Shown: positions 17,265 through 26,758 of the stretch, one piece after another
Layout of the letters: each line of letters opens with the position of its first letter
How positions within the stretch are numbered: the stretch's first letter is position 1
Source of the DNA: Bacillus sp. SB49
GTDB lineage: Bacteria; Bacillota; Bacilli; Bacillales; Halobacillaceae
DNA length: 64,000 nucleotides
Assembly (NCBI RefSeq): GCF_000469135.2
Contig: NZ_CP048117.1
Location: forward strand, 1,959,501 to 2,023,500
Direction of reading: 5' to 3'
Position numbers and translations under genes: made by a program
Notes under the pieces: generated by a model
The model's database searches: none
What the model was told of the DNA's origin: nothing
What the model saw: only the letters and a program-made list of their open reading frames with translations

Positions 17265-17993
17265 TTATGACGGCTGTTCATTCATGAAGACAGGTTCACC
17301 GTCTTCAACGGTATATGGTTTGGAGTAGGCGGGCACGAAAGGAGCGTGGTCTGTAAGAAGGTAACGAATGTCATCGCCCGGCTTATAATCCGCTCCTTCG
17401 TCCCGCATGAAGCTGTATATGTCTTTACGATAGTCTATAAACACCTTCCCCTGCTCATCTATATAAAGAGGAAGTGTATGTTCCGAATAGGGGCTGTCCA
17501 CACTCGGCGGCTCCTTTAAACCGAGTTTCTCATGATCGATCTCATATACTCCTTTGGCCACAAAATCACCAAAAGGAGGATACCGGTGACTTTCCTGATA
17601 GAACGTCACCTTCACCTGAACGGAACGTACGGTTTCCGTTGTCCTGAGGTCAAGCACCTTCACCGTAGGATCCGTCTCCGGATGAATCAGCACGTACTGA
17701 TAATGCCCCCCATTCTCAAAAGACGTCCCCGGAAGTTCTCCGATCAGATTCTGTTCCTTCAGCTTCTGGAACTCAATCGGATATTTCTGAAAGACCGGTG
17801 TTTCCTGATCTTTTGTTTTAATCGGGAGAAGACCGCTGCTTTGCTCCTGAAAGCTGTCCACTGCCGTCTGGACCATTTGCAGCTGGGCATCGTTCGGAAT
17901 TTTGTTCTTCTCTAAACGGGATTCCGGATAAAGACAACCGGAAAGGACAAGCAGAACCAAAACGGATAGTGCACCAATAGCTTTCTGTTTCAT
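17265..17993 (-). CDS. yphF: YphF, putative lipoprotein
   Basis: 242 residues. Residues 1-20 form a lipoprotein signal peptide with the lipobox LSGC (cleavage before C20), so the mature protein is probably tethered to the outer face of the membrane. The rest is a soluble domain resembling B. subtilis YphF; no catalytic motif or known fold is evident. AAGGAGGGG precedes the ATG. It lies between spoIVA and yphE as in B. subtilis, 13 nt from yphE, so yphE-yphF are probably one transcript. Function unknown. Confidence 0.85.
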   Translation of the reverse strand: MKQKAIGALSVLVLLVLSGCLYPESRLEKNKIPNDAQLQMVQTAVDSFQEQSSGLLPIKTKDQETPVFQKYPIEFQKLKEQNLIGELPGTSFENGGHYQYVLIHPETDPTVKVLDLRTTETVRSVQVKVTFYQESHRYPPFGDFVAKGVYEIDHEKLGLKEPPSVDSPYSEHTLPLYIDEQGKVFIDYRKDIYSFMRDEGADYKPGDDIRYLLTDHAPFVPAYSKPYTVEDGEPVFMNEQPS

Positions 17994-18006
17994 TACAGCC
18001 CCTCCT

Positions 18007-18204
18007 TCACGCCGTCGGCCCGCTCAGAACAATATAGAAGATGATCAGTCCGCCAAGGATCATAAAAAAGTATGCGAATATGGCAACGATGACGGATACT
18101 ACACCCTTTAATTTATGTCGGCTCAAATAAATCAAACCTACGGCAAGGAATAGGGAAATAATCCCACCGAATGATATGTACATTTTTAACATGGATAAAG
18201 ACAT
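18007..18204 (-). CDS. yphE: YphE, small membrane protein (DUF2768)
   Basis: 65 residues, mostly two hydrophobic helices (about 7-24 and 35-57) joined by a basic SRHKLKG loop, resembling B. subtilis YphE of the DUF2768 family. The ATG at 18204 has AGGAGG 7 nt upstream; the frame extends 7 codons further without a site. It is located between spoVIF and yphF. Role unknown. Confidence 0.82.
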   Translation of the reverse strand: MSLSMLKMYISFGGIISLFLAVGLIYLSRHKLKGVVSVIVAIFAYFFMILGGLIIFYIVLSGPTA

Positions 18205-18306
18205 AGGCGCGCCTCCTAGCGACAATTGTAACTTTTGGTATTATACCATAATCAGGACACTTCTCCTACATCCTTACAGGTAGCGCTTCCAAACATCTTC
18301 ATTCCT

Positions 18307-18337
18307 AAAAAAAACCGGAGCGGTTTATCCGCTCCGG
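18307..18337 (-). terminator. Rho-independent terminator downstream of spoVIF
   Basis: Minus-strand hairpin with perfect 9-bp arms CCGGAGCGG/CCGCTCCGG (18315-18323 and 18329-18337) followed by eight T. It separates spoVIF from yphE. Confidence 0.88.
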
Positions 18338-18440
18338 GTGACTAAATAATTCCCTAACCAGCTCATGTGTAATGATTGCTGCGTGTTATCTTATGCATAC
18401 GATCGAAGGACCGCCTCCTCAGGCGCCCACGGGTTCGTAA

Positions 18441-18698
18441 TTATTTCATAAATTTCCCTAACGTGTTCATATCGAGAGGCATATTCTGCTTCGTGATCGC
18501 TTCTACAATCTTATCTTCTTTCTGCTTGGAGATGTTCTTGTTCGCGACCTTCGCCAACTGTCGTACGAGGCGACGGACGGTCTTCTCATCACTGAAGTCC
18601 GCATTTTGCACAGAATTTGCAACTTTAAACACATCTTCCGGGTCGATGTTTGCCTTCTTCTTTAAATGGTCGAAAATATTCTTCTGAAAATCACTCAT
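18441..18698 (-). CDS. spoVIF: SpoVIF family, stage VI sporulation protein F
   Basis: 85-residue soluble, charged protein beginning MSDFQKNIFDHLKKKANI and containing DPEDVFKVANSVQNADFSDE and VRRLVRQLAKVANK, which match the stage VI sporulation protein F family (YjcC of B. subtilis), a mother-cell protein linked to coat assembly and resistance. The start is preceded by GGAGGTCAAGGA. In B. subtilis the homologue is elsewhere on the chromosome; here it sits between yphE and gpsA with a strong terminator after it. Confidence 0.82.
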   Translation of the reverse strand: MSDFQKNIFDHLKKKANIDPEDVFKVANSVQNADFSDEKTVRRLVRQLAKVANKNISKQKEDKIVEAITKQNMPLDMNTLGKFMK

Positions 18699-18759
18699 CT
18701 ATCCTTGACCTCCTCGTGCATTAGGTTCTGTGTAGTATATGCACGGGGGCGGGGATGTG

Positions 18760-19803
18760 TCAGTGATTCATCTTATCATCAAGAATATTCGTTAAGTCTT
18801 CCATCTCGTGGCGGCGGATCCTCGTCATCAATTGGTCAACGACGTCTCCCGGAGCAGCATCTTCAAAGAGCACTTGATGAATTCCAGTCGTGATCGGCAT
18901 GTCCACCTTTTGGTCAAGCGCCAGCTGATAGGCCGCTTTCGTTGTGCGGACTCCTTCTACGACCATGCCCATCTGCTCAAGCACTTCTTCAAGCGCATAC
19001 CCTTTGCCGAGCTTATAACCTGCACGCCAGTTTCTGCTGTGAGAACTTGTACATGTGACGATCAAATCACCGACACCGGTCAATCCGGAAAAGGTCAGCG
19101 GGTTCGCTCCCATGGATGTACCAAGCCGGGCTATTTCGGCCAGGCCCCGGGTAATGAGAGCTGCTTTAGCATTATCCCCATAACCGAGTCCATCGGAAAT
19201 ACCTGCTCCAAGGGCTATGATGTTCTTCAAAGCACCTCCAAGCTCGACACCAACAAGGTCAGGTGATGTATAGACACGGAACTGCTTATTAATAAATAAA
19301 TCCTGTACCTTTTCGGCAATTTCCAACTTCTCACCCGAAACGGTAACCGTTGTCGGTTGTCTCAAGCTTACTTCTTCGGCATGGCTTGGACCTGACAGGA
19401 CTACGACATCTTCATATAAGTGTGCAGGAATCTCTTCCTTGATCACTTCTGAAACACGCTTGTACGTATCCGGTTCTATCCCTTTGGAAGCATGCGTGAG
19501 TACGGCTCCCGGTTCCATCACATCTTTCAATTGACGGCACACGTCCCTCATTGCTTTTGTCGGCACGACTAACACAATGTGTCCGGCACCTTTCACGACA
19601 TCCTGTAAACAGTCGCTGGCTGTGATTGTATCCGGAAGTTCTACTCCTTCCAGGTATCTGTTGTTCGTATGGGATTCGTTGATTTCATCAGCGAGCTCTT
19701 TCCTGTGGGCCCAGATATGAACATCCAGGTCGTTATCTGCCAGAACAAGAGCCAGGGCTGTCCCCCAGCTTCCTGCTCCCAATACTGCAACTTTTTCCAT
19801 CAT
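18760..19803 (-). CDS. gpsA: GpsA, glycerol-3-phosphate dehydrogenase [NAD(P)+]
   Basis: 347 residues. Reduces dihydroxyacetone phosphate to sn-glycerol-3-phosphate for phospholipid synthesis. The nucleotide motif GAGSWGTALA is at about 9-18, SKGIEPDTYKRVSEVI and the VLSGPSHAEEV segment are mid-domain, and the catalytic lysine is in ELGGALKNIIALGAGISDG. It begins ATG ATG with AAGGAGG 5 and 8 nt upstream, so either Met may be used. It follows der by about 20 nt, as in B. subtilis. Confidence 0.96.
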   Translation of the reverse strand: MMEKVAVLGAGSWGTALALVLADNDLDVHIWAHRKELADEINESHTNNRYLEGVELPDTITASDCLQDVVKGAGHIVLVVPTKAMRDVCRQLKDVMEPGAVLTHASKGIEPDTYKRVSEVIKEEIPAHLYEDVVVLSGPSHAEEVSLRQPTTVTVSGEKLEIAEKVQDLFINKQFRVYTSPDLVGVELGGALKNIIALGAGISDGLGYGDNAKAALITRGLAEIARLGTSMGANPLTFSGLTGVGDLIVTCTSSHSRNWRAGYKLGKGYALEEVLEQMGMVVEGVRTTKAAYQLALDQKVDMPITTGIHQVLFEDAAPGDVVDQLMTRIRRHEMEDLTNILDDKMNH

Positions 19804-19823
19804 ACCTGCCTCCTTATGGACGA

Positions 19824-21134
19824 TTAGCTACGTTTCCTTGCATAAATTTTAATTGGAGTACCTTCGAATCCGAACGCATCACGAATTCTATTCTCGAGAA
19901 AGCGCTCGTATGTGAAGTGCATCAATTCCGGATCGTTCACGAAAACGACGAACGTCGGCGGCTTGACGGATACTTGAGCAGCATAGAAGATCTTAAGTTT
20001 CTGCCCTTTCACAGAAGGTGTAGGATTCATCGCCAGCGCATCCACGATGACTTCGTTCAGGATATTCGTCTGAACACGCTTCGAATGATTTTCGCTCGCT
20101 TCCAGCACCTTCGGCAGAAGCGTATGAATCCGCTTTTTCGTTTTAGCGGATAAGAATACAATCGGCGCATAGTCGAGGAAACGGAATTGATCCCGCACTT
20201 TATCCTCAAATTCCTTCATCGTTTTCTCTTCTGTCTCTACAGTGTCCCACTTATTGACAACAATGACGACAGCTTTTCCGGCTTCGTGCGCATAACCGGC
20301 AATTTTCTTATCTTGTTCATGAATACCAGTATCCGCATCAATCAGTGTAAGGACGACATCGGATCGTTCGATTGCTTTCAAGGCGCGCATGATACTGTAG
20401 CGTTCTGTTGATTCGTAAACTTTTCCACGCTTTCTCATACCTGCTGTATCAATGATAACAAAATCCTGGTCATCTTTGGTAAAAGGCGTGTCAATAGCAT
20501 CGCGGGTCGTTCCTGCTATATTACTGACGATAACCCGCTCCTGACCAAGAAGGCTGTTAACAAGAGAAGACTTCCCGACATTCGGACGGCCGATCAAGCT
20601 GAAGCGGATTGTTTCATCGTCCACCTCTTCCATCACTTTCTCTGGGAAATGGCTGACGACTTCATCGAGCATGTCTCCGAGTCCAAGGCCGTGTGTCCCT
20701 GAAATCGGGAATGGCTCTCCAAAACCGAGGGAATAGAATTCGTAGATGTTTTCACGCATCTCGGGGTTGTCTACTTTATTAACAGCCAGCACGACCGGTT
20801 TATTGGATTTAAAAAGGAGCTTCGCCACTTCTTCATCCGCACCTGTAATGCCGTCACGTCCGTTCACCATGAAGACGATCACGTCCGCTTCATCGATGGC
20901 CACCTGGGCCTGGGCACGCATTTGAACGAGGAGAGGCTCGTCCCCAAGTTCAATTCCTCCTGTATCAATGACGTTAAAGCGTGTAGTAAGCCACTCGGCT
21001 TCTGCATAGATACGGTCCCTCGTTACACCGGGCGTATCTTCTACAATAGATATTCTTTCTCCTACCAATCGGTTGAAGATGGTCGACTTCCCGACATTCG
21101 GGCGGCCGACGATCGCAATTACTGATTTTCTCAT
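19824..21134 (-). CDS. der: Der (EngA), double-domain ribosome assembly GTPase
   Basis: 436 residues. Two tandem Era-type G domains followed by a KH-like domain; needed for 50S subunit maturation. G domain 1 has GRPNVGKST (10-18), a DTGG switch and NKVD; G domain 2 has GRPNVGKSS (about 182-190), [10 protein letters not shown] and NKWD. The C-terminal KH-like part ends with [19 protein letters not shown] precedes the ATG. It heads the der-gpsA unit. Confidence 0.97.
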   Translation of the reverse strand: MRKSVIAIVGRPNVGKSTIFNRLVGERISIVEDTPGVTRDRIYAEAEWLTTRFNVIDTGGIELGDEPLLVQMRAQAQVAIDEADVIVFMVNGRDGITGADEEVAKLLFKSNKPVVLAVNKVDNPEMRENIYEFYSLGFGEPFPISGTHGLGLGDMLDEVVSHFPEKVMEEVDDETIRFSLIGRPNVGKSSLVNSLLGQERVIVSNIAGTTRDAIDTPFTKDDQDFVIIDTAGMRKRGKVYESTERYSIMRALKAIERSDVVLTLIDADTGIHEQDKKIAGYAHEAGKAVVIVVNKWDTVETEEKTMKEFEDKVRDQFRFLDYAPIVFLSAKTKKRIHTLLPKVLEASENHSKRVQTNILNEVIVDALAMNPTPSVKGQKLKIFYAAQVSVKPPTFVVFVNDPELMHFTYERFLENRIRDAFGFEGTPIKIYARKRS

Positions 21135-21191
21135 GAAAGGATCATCCTTTCTCTATTTCTTTTTCAATTATTTCATGTGTACTCAGTAGTA

Positions 21192-21253
21192 AAAAGCAAA
21201 AAATGCCGTTCTTCAACGGGATGGTGTAACAGCCCATCTTCCGAAGAACAGCA
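21192..21253 (-). terminator. Rho-independent terminator after the YIEGIA cassette
   Basis: Minus-strand hairpin with 11-bp arms TGCTGTTCTTC and GAAGAACGGCA (21243-21253 and 21204-21214, one G-U pair). A smaller GATGG/CCATC hairpin lies in its 28-nt loop. The arm is followed by six T. Confidence 0.72.
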
Positions 21254-21316
21254 GGATGCCATTAACTTTATTATCTTAGCAAACTTTGTGAAAAGAAACA
21301 ATTCTTTATCCAACCC

Positions 21317-21502
21317 TTAATGTTTGACAATAATATAGAGATGATCACTCAGTGCATGAGCAATTCCGTCAAGAATTGCTTCCAGGTTGGCAGCGACCGC
21401 TTCCATCTCTTCTTTTGTCTCGCATTTGAATACGGCAGCACTTCCCTGCACTTTATCTTCGGATGTGGTAACAGCTGCCAATATCGCTTTCTCTATTTTC
21501 AT
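21317..21502 (-). CDS. Small capping-type subunit associated with YIEGIA protein
   Basis: 61-residue soluble protein, MKIEKAILAAVTTSEDKVQG to the LSDHLYIIVKH end. It resembles the small proteins annotated as capping complex subunit for YIEGIA and is encoded directly after a YIEGIA protein (12-nt gap), which supports a common complex. I chose ATG 21502, with AGGGAG 8 nt upstream; the GTG three codons earlier overlaps that box. No catalytic motif is visible. Confidence 0.72.
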   Translation of the reverse strand: MKIEKAILAAVTTSEDKVQGSAAVFKCETKEEMEAVAANLEAILDGIAHALSDHLYIIVKH

Positions 21503-21514
21503 GAGTAACACTCC

Positions 21515-22384
21515 CTATCTCCGCTTCGTCGGCATTTGTATCGCATTCTCAAGTACCGGTACGGCTGAAATAATTTCTTTCGCCCTTACCGGGTCCTGCT
21601 CCTGAGGAAGGATGAAGACACCGATCCTTCCATCATTTAAGTCTCTCTTAATCAACGGTACAAGCGCAGGCGTACCGGAATCGCGGAAAACCCCCAGCGA
21701 CACGGAAACGTCATGTAAAATCGCCTGACGCTGGCCGAGGTTCGCAATCGTCGACCGGAAGTTAAATGATTTTGGAGTAAGAATAAAACCCATTCCGTAT
21801 TTTAATATCTCTCTTTGACGCTCTTTGAGTCCGATGTTCATGATATAAATGTTGTCTACATATAAACCGGCACCGTCAAAGGACACCTCTGCCTGTTCAA
21901 CAGTGACGATATCAGACAACTGGGATCCGCTCATCAACACACTCGACAGGATGAAAACCACCACCGCCGCACCTATCGCGACCCAAACATTAAAAGCGAG
22001 GTATCCTAGCGTAACGAGGAAAGACGAGAAGATAACCAGGTAGTTTCTGCTTTCAAACGCAACGGCTATCCCCTCAATATAAGTATTCCCCCTCGGTACA
22101 AGTTCATAGGAATCCATTTCAGATAGAGTATTTCTCTCCATATTACGCACTTCCCGAAACTGAGAGGCGGCAAGAGTGAGAAATGTCACAGCAGTAAATT
22201 CTTTCTCCATTATGGAAGGTACCGCTATCGTACCAAGAGAAGCGGCGATGAAGCCTAACGACAAATGAATGATTTTTCCATGAAGATAGGTTGGATACTG
22301 TCTATAATCTGTTCGCAACATAAAAACACGAAGAGCGGTACCGACGATGATCCCAAAAAGGATGGGATATGTAAATTCGTTCAT
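21515..22384 (-). CDS. yphB: YphB-like YIEGIA family membrane protein
   Basis: 289 residues. Hydrophobic helices about 5-22, 37-57, 62-75 and 113-150 are followed by a soluble C-terminal domain. The family signature YIEGIA lies at 102-107. Resembles B. subtilis YphB, encoded beside yphA in the same order. It overlaps the yphA stop by ATGA, so the two are coupled, and the small capping-type gene follows. yphA (seaA) is reported as a spore envelope gene in B. subtilis, which hints at sporulation; the molecular role is unknown. Confidence 0.78.
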   Translation of the reverse strand: MNEFTYPILFGIIVGTALRVFMLRTDYRQYPTYLHGKIIHLSLGFIAASLGTIAVPSIMEKEFTAVTFLTLAASQFREVRNMERNTLSEMDSYELVPRGNTYIEGIAVAFESRNYLVIFSSFLVTLGYLAFNVWVAIGAAVVVFILSSVLMSGSQLSDIVTVEQAEVSFDGAGLYVDNIYIMNIGLKERQREILKYGMGFILTPKSFNFRSTIANLGQRQAILHDVSVSLGVFRDSGTPALVPLIKRDLNDGRIGVFILPQEQDPVRAKEIISAVPVLENAIQMPTKRR

Positions 22385-22974
22385 ACAAATGCAGATCCTT
22401 TCTTTCGCAGGCTGCGTTTCTTTTTGTTAATCGATTGTTTCATACGCTCCACGCCGTAGATGATAAATAGGATGAATAACCCCTTCATCGTCAGCGTCAT
22501 CATATTTCCGCTTTCCACCAATCCTTCTTCTGTGTAAAGAGAGAAGACATAGTAACTGAGGAGCGATCCTCCTGCATTCATAAAAATCCACAATCCTATA
22601 CGCCCTTCTAAATCTCGTATAACAAGACGCAGACTGAAGACCACTCCCGCCAAAAGCAGGGATATCCCCGGAAACACCGCCCAAACCGGGTGTATGATAT
22701 GAATGATCCACACGGCCGAATAACCAATGCTTGATAGGAGCAGCCAAGCATGCTCCCACTTCTTACGTCTTGTCCGATTCCAAAAATATATTCCAAACAG
22801 CAAAAAAAAGCCGGTTTGGACAAAAATATAATCCGTTTCCTGTATAAAAGGAACATTGTAGAGACACATAGAAAGGCACAAAAAAATGTACAGCCTTGGT
22901 CTGATGTACGTATTCGCAAAAAAACATGCGATAATTACAACCATCCAGGTTATCCAATAAAACGTTGCCGGCAT
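22381..22974 (-). CDS. yphA: YphA (SeaA)-like polytopic membrane protein
   Basis: 197 residues with about six hydrophobic helices (for example 4-20, 24-40, 45-60, 71-90, 95-115, 150-175) and a basic C-terminal tail, KKKRSLRKKG. It matches B. subtilis YphA/SeaA in length, topology and position. ATG 22974 follows GGGGGGATCC; the frame is open 12 codons further upstream without a site. It starts the yphA-yphB-capping subunit transcript. No enzymatic motif. Confidence 0.75.
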   Translation of the reverse strand: MPATFYWITWMVVIIACFFANTYIRPRLYIFLCLSMCLYNVPFIQETDYIFVQTGFFLLFGIYFWNRTRRKKWEHAWLLLSSIGYSAVWIIHIIHPVWAVFPGISLLLAGVVFSLRLVIRDLEGRIGLWIFMNAGGSLLSYYVFSLYTEEGLVESGNMMTLTMKGLFILFIIYGVERMKQSINKKKRSLRKKGSAFV

Positions 22975-23038
22975 ATGGATCCCCCCTTTATCCCCTTTAT
23001 TATGGAACAAAATTTATCAGTTTAAACATCAGCCATAA

Positions 23039-23070
23039 CAAAAAAACCCATGACATTGTCATGGGTTTCT
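23039..23070 (-). terminator. Rho-independent terminator at the end of fni
   Basis: Minus-strand hairpin with 10-bp arms AACCCATGAC/GTCATGGGTT (23046-23068) and a T tract. The first arm is within the last codons of fni and includes the TGA. Confidence 0.82.
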
Positions 23071-24084
23071 CTGATCGTACCAATCTTTTGTTTGACCGTA
23101 CAAAACGTATGGTTTCCCCTTCAGTTCCTGCGTTTTCGTGCAGTTTAAAAGCATCATTGCCATTTTCACTTCTTGATGAATATGGTCGACAGCTGATAGG
23201 AGGTTATCCGGCCCTTCTTCGACTAGAACTTTCAAGAGAGCTCCTGCCATACCGAAAGCTTGGGCGCCGAGAACCAAGGCTTTCGAACCGTCAAGTCCGT
23301 TTCTGATACCGCCTGATGCAAACAGATGAAGATCACTGTATCGGGCCGCATTTTCGAGGATGGAAGAAGGTGTGGGAATGCCCCAGTTATTGAAGGAAGC
23401 AAACGGCCGTTCTCTGCGCATGTTCTCTACTTTAGAGAAATTCGTTCCACCTCTTCCGCCGACATCGATGTACCGCACTCCCATGTCATAAAGTTTGTCC
23501 ACCGTTTCTTTGGACATACCATACCCTACTTCTTTCACAATAACAGGAACAGGTGAACGCTCCAGGATTCGTTTAATGTTCACAGAACGCTTAGTGAAGT
23601 TGCGGTCTCCTTCGGGCATGATTAATTCCTGTAGGGTGTTAATATGAATTTGAAGTGCATTTGCTCCGAGCATACGGACGGCCTCCACTGCCTGATCGGG
23701 AGTCGCTTCACTTCCGACATTAGCAAAGAGAATTCCTTCCGGGTTTTCTTCTCGAACCACTTCATACGTCCGGCGTTCTTCGGGGTTTTTTAAGGCAGAC
23801 ATTTGCGAACCTACAGCCATGCTGATTCCGGCCTGCTTAGCTACGACAGCCAATTCCCTATTAATGCGTTCCGTTTCCCGACCACCGCCGCCTGTCATCG
23901 CATTGACAAAAAGAGGGGAACTTAAATTAAGTTCCCCCACTTGTGAAGCTATGCTTATTTGATGAAAGTCCAGCTCAGCCAGACTTTGATGAACGATCTG
24001 TACATCATCGAAATGATTGTGAAATTCCCGTTCATGCCCCAAGGCGTGGCGGATATGGTCGATTTTTCTTTCCGATCTACTCAT
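23059..24084 (-). CDS. fni: Type 2 isopentenyl-diphosphate delta-isomerase
   Basis: 341 residues. FMN- and NADPH-dependent isomerase converting IPP to DMAPP, unrelated to type 1 enzymes. RKIDHIRHAL near the N-terminus, VNAMTGGGGRETERIN, VGSQMSALKNPEERRTYEV, IHINTLQELIMPEGDR and DVGGRGGTNFSKVENMRR (flavin and phosphate contacts) identify it (ypgA in B. subtilis). The start follows GGTGAGG. It is 16 nt downstream of the ypfD S1 gene. It feeds the prenyl pool used by HepS/HepT. Confidence 0.95.
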   Translation of the reverse strand: MSRSERKIDHIRHALGHEREFHNHFDDVQIVHQSLAELDFHQISIASQVGELNLSSPLFVNAMTGGGGRETERINRELAVVAKQAGISMAVGSQMSALKNPEERRTYEVVREENPEGILFANVGSEATPDQAVEAVRMLGANALQIHINTLQELIMPEGDRNFTKRSVNIKRILERSPVPVIVKEVGYGMSKETVDKLYDMGVRYIDVGGRGGTNFSKVENMRRERPFASFNNWGIPTPSSILENAARYSDLHLFASGGIRNGLDGSKALVLGAQAFGMAGALLKVLVEEGPDNLLSAVDHIHQEVKMAMMLLNCTKTQELKGKPYVLYGQTKDWYDQRNP

Positions 24085-24100
24085 ATCCTCACCTGCTTCA

Positions 24101-25243
24101 TTACTTCTTATATTTATCTAGTTTATCACCGATCATATCACTCAGAGAGAAGCCGGAGTTATCGTCCTCTTTCTCATACTGTTGAATATCGGCGCGTTCT
24201 TCATCACGCTCAAGCTCTTTCATGCTAAGGGAGAGACGTTTTGCATTTTCGTCAACGTCAAGAACTTTCACTTCGACCTGCTGTCCTTCATCAAGGACTT
24301 CATCAGGTGTCCCGATATGACGGTTGGAAATTTGAGAAATATGGACGAGACCTTCCACTCCAGGGAAAACTTCCACAAACGCTCCGAAACTAACGAGACG
24401 TCGCACAGTGCCCTCCAATACATCCCCGGAACTAACTTTGGATTGGATATCGTGCCAAGGTCCCGGCTGTGTAGCTTTCAAAGATAGAGAAATCCTTTCG
24501 TTATCGCGGTCGACTGAGAGGACCTTCACTTTCACAGCTTGTCCTTCTTCCACAACATCAGAAGCCTTCTCTACATGTTGGTGGGAGAGCTGTGAAATAT
24601 GTACAAGCCCGTCGATCCCTCCAAGATTAACAAAGGCACCAAAATCTGTAAGCCTTTGAACAGTACCCTCGATCACTTGACCTTCTTCGAGTGACTGAAG
24701 GACCTCTTGTTTCTTAACGGATTCTTCTTCTTCAACTACAGCACGGTGGGAGAGGATGACACGGTTTTGTTCACGATCCAATTCCACGACTTTCAAAGAT
24801 AATGTTCTTCCTTTGTAGTCTTCAAAATCTTCAACGTAATACGTTTCAACCAATGAAGCCGGAATAAATCCACGGAGGCCGATATCCACGACAAGTCCGC
24901 CTTTAACGACGTCTTTGACTTCCGCTTCAAAAATCTCTCCGCTTTCGAATTTGGCTTCCAGATCCTGCCATGCTTTATCGGCATCCACAGCTCGCTTCGA
25001 AAGGACGATTTCATCATCTTCCACTTTCTTAACCTGCAAAGTCAGCTCGTCTCCTTCGCTGACAGCATCTGAAGCTTTTTCTACATGAAGGCTGGATAGT
25101 TCACTGATAGGTACAATACCCTCGACTTTATATCCAACATCTACGAGGACTTGCTTATCTTCAATTTTCACGACTTTACCAGTCACGATGTCCCCTGCAG
25201 AGAATTCTTTCATTCCTGATACTTCCTGATTCATTTCATCCAT
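24101..25243 (-). CDS. ypfD: YpfD, S1 RNA-binding domain protein (RpsA homologue)
   Basis: 380 residues with four S1 OB-fold domains (about 17-84, 103-168, 189-258 and 274-344), seen as repeated DxGxxxEGxVPxSELS or [21 protein letters not shown] motifs, and an acidic tail. Homologue of ribosomal protein S1 with four domains instead of the six of E. coli. Low-GC Firmicute versions are not tightly ribosome-bound, so the exact role in translation or RNA binding is unsettled. AAGGAGG is 9 nt before the ATG. It lies between plsC and fni as in B. subtilis. Confidence 0.93.
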   Translation of the reverse strand: MDEMNQEVSGMKEFSAGDIVTGKVVKIEDKQVLVDVGYKVEGIVPISELSSLHVEKASDAVSEGDELTLQVKKVEDDEIVLSKRAVDADKAWQDLEAKFESGEIFEAEVKDVVKGGLVVDIGLRGFIPASLVETYYVEDFEDYKGRTLSLKVVELDREQNRVILSHRAVVEEEESVKKQEVLQSLEEGQVIEGTVQRLTDFGAFVNLGGIDGLVHISQLSHQHVEKASDVVEEGQAVKVKVLSVDRDNERISLSLKATQPGPWHDIQSKVSSGDVLEGTVRRLVSFGAFVEVFPGVEGLVHISQISNRHIGTPDEVLDEGQQVEVKVLDVDENAKRLSLSMKELERDEERADIQQYEKEDDNSGFSLSDMIGDKLDKYKK

Positions 25244-25345
25244 ACCAAGCTACCTCCTTCAATTTCCGACACAACCTAAAATACAGAAATGCCCTTTTGT
25301 CTAACTTCTAATATTTAGAGCATTTTGTCAAGTGATTACGCCTCA

Positions 25346-25927
25346 TCATTGATGAATTTTATGCAATTGTCTGATTTCTTCCATAATTCGATCCGTAACG
25401 ACCTGGGCAGAAGCTTTCTTTTCCCGATATTCTGTCATATCAATCGGCTTACCATAAACAACTTTCAGAGGCTTAAATTTCCGGTAAGGACCGATGATGG
25501 CACAGGGCACAATGGCCGCCTCTGATCGAAGCGCGAAGAAGCCTGCCCCGGCAAGCCCCTGACCGATTTCACCGTTTTTCTGCCTTGTACCTTCAGGAAA
25601 CAGACCGAGTGCATTTCCCTCTTTAAGAATATCAAGACCTTTTCTCAAAGCGTTCCGGTCCCTCATGCCGCGCTTAATAGGGAAAGCATGGACTCTTTTC
25701 AATATTCCCCCAATGAAACGTTTTTCAAACAATTCTTCTTTAGCCATAAAGTAAATGTTCCTGCTGCTTGTAATCCCAACTACGGGAGGGTCGTAATTGG
25801 AAATGTGATTGGCACTGATGATGACAGGACCGTCAGCAGGTATATTTTCCTTACCAATGACTTTAATCCGAAACATCGGATAAAAAATGGCACTGCAGAC
25901 AGCCTTACCTACTTTATAAAGATCCAT
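25346..25927 (-). CDS. plsC: PlsC, 1-acyl-sn-glycerol-3-phosphate acyltransferase
   Basis: 193 residues. Acylates lysophosphatidic acid to phosphatidic acid at the membrane. The catalytic HX4D motif NHISNYD lies at 40-46 and the substrate-binding FPEGTR motif at about 115; a hydrophobic N-terminus probably associates with the membrane. ATG 25927 is used in place of the GTG one codon upstream because GAGG ends 5 nt before it. It starts 7 nt after cmk, as in B. subtilis. Confidence 0.94.
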   Translation of the reverse strand: MDLYKVGKAVCSAIFYPMFRIKVIGKENIPADGPVIISANHISNYDPPVVGITSSRNIYFMAKEELFEKRFIGGILKRVHAFPIKRGMRDRNALRKGLDILKEGNALGLFPEGTRQKNGEIGQGLAGAGFFALRSEAAIVPCAIIGPYRKFKPLKVVYGKPIDMTEYREKKASAQVVTDRIMEEIRQLHKIHQ

Positions 25928-25934
25928 CACTGCC

Positions 25935-26615
25935 TCATTCCCCCTTAGCCGCTTTCTCTTTGACTATATCAAGGATACGGTTCACAACCTCTTCGATATC
26001 CATGGATGTCGTGTCCACCTCGACAGCGTCCGCTGCTTTCACCAGAGGGGCGATTTCCCGGTTGGAGTCGATCTCATCACGTTTTCTAATATCCTCTTTC
26101 AACTGCTGAAGATCGGATTGGAATCCTTTTTTCAGGTTTTCCTTATGACGGCGTTCTGCACGTTCTTCGACCGAAGCAATCATAAATACTTTTACTTCCG
26201 CTTGAGGAAGTACGTGGGTACCGATATCACGGCCATCCATGACGACCCCTCTATCTTTGACAAGCTCCTGCTGTCTTCTTACCATCTCTTCTCGAACAAG
26301 ACGATGTTTTGCAGCGATAGACACCTGATTGGTGACTTCGTCGGTACGAATATCATCGGAAACATCTTTACCATCAAGGATGACCCTTTGTCCATCCGGG
26401 CTCTGAATAAGATTCAGTTCCGTTTCTTTCAGAAGCGCGGTCAAAGCTTCCTCATCCTCAAGGGATACCTTGTGCTTTAACGCTTTCCATGTAAGGGCAC
26501 GGTACATGGCACCCGTGTCCACATAAATAAAGGACAGCTCTTCCGCCACCTTCTTCGCTACTGTGCTTTTGCCGGCTGCGGCCGGTCCGTCAATCGCAAT
26601 TGTCATAGTGTTCAT
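25935..26615 (-). CDS. cmk: Cmk, cytidylate kinase
   Basis: 226 residues. Phosphorylates CMP and dCMP. The P-loop GPAAAGKST is at 10-18, followed by [27 protein letters not shown] and the ERAERRHKE lid. ATG 26615 gives [10 protein letters not shown], matching family length; GGAGG is 10 nt upstream. The frame runs 15 codons further without a site, and Met4 is an alternative start. First gene of cmk-plsC. Confidence 0.95.
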   Translation of the reverse strand: MNTMTIAIDGPAAAGKSTVAKKVAEELSFIYVDTGAMYRALTWKALKHKVSLEDEEALTALLKETELNLIQSPDGQRVILDGKDVSDDIRTDEVTNQVSIAAKHRLVREEMVRRQQELVKDRGVVMDGRDIGTHVLPQAEVKVFMIASVEERAERRHKENLKKGFQSDLQQLKEDIRKRDEIDSNREIAPLVKAADAVEVDTTSMDIEEVVNRILDIVKEKAAKGE

Positions 26616-26758
26616 ACATCCATATCCTCCATCTACCATACTACAATAAAAAACGCACAAGGACCGTGCGTCTTTCTCCAGTTGAGTAAGCGTTCATTCG
26701 ATTTATTTACAATTAAAAGAATAACATAACGGTTGTAAAAAAATCCATGAATTCTCCA

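Noticed and set aside
25244-25345. TTGACA upstream of ypfD as promoter
   Set aside because: TTGACA is present but no good -10 lies 16-18 nt downstream; left unannotated.
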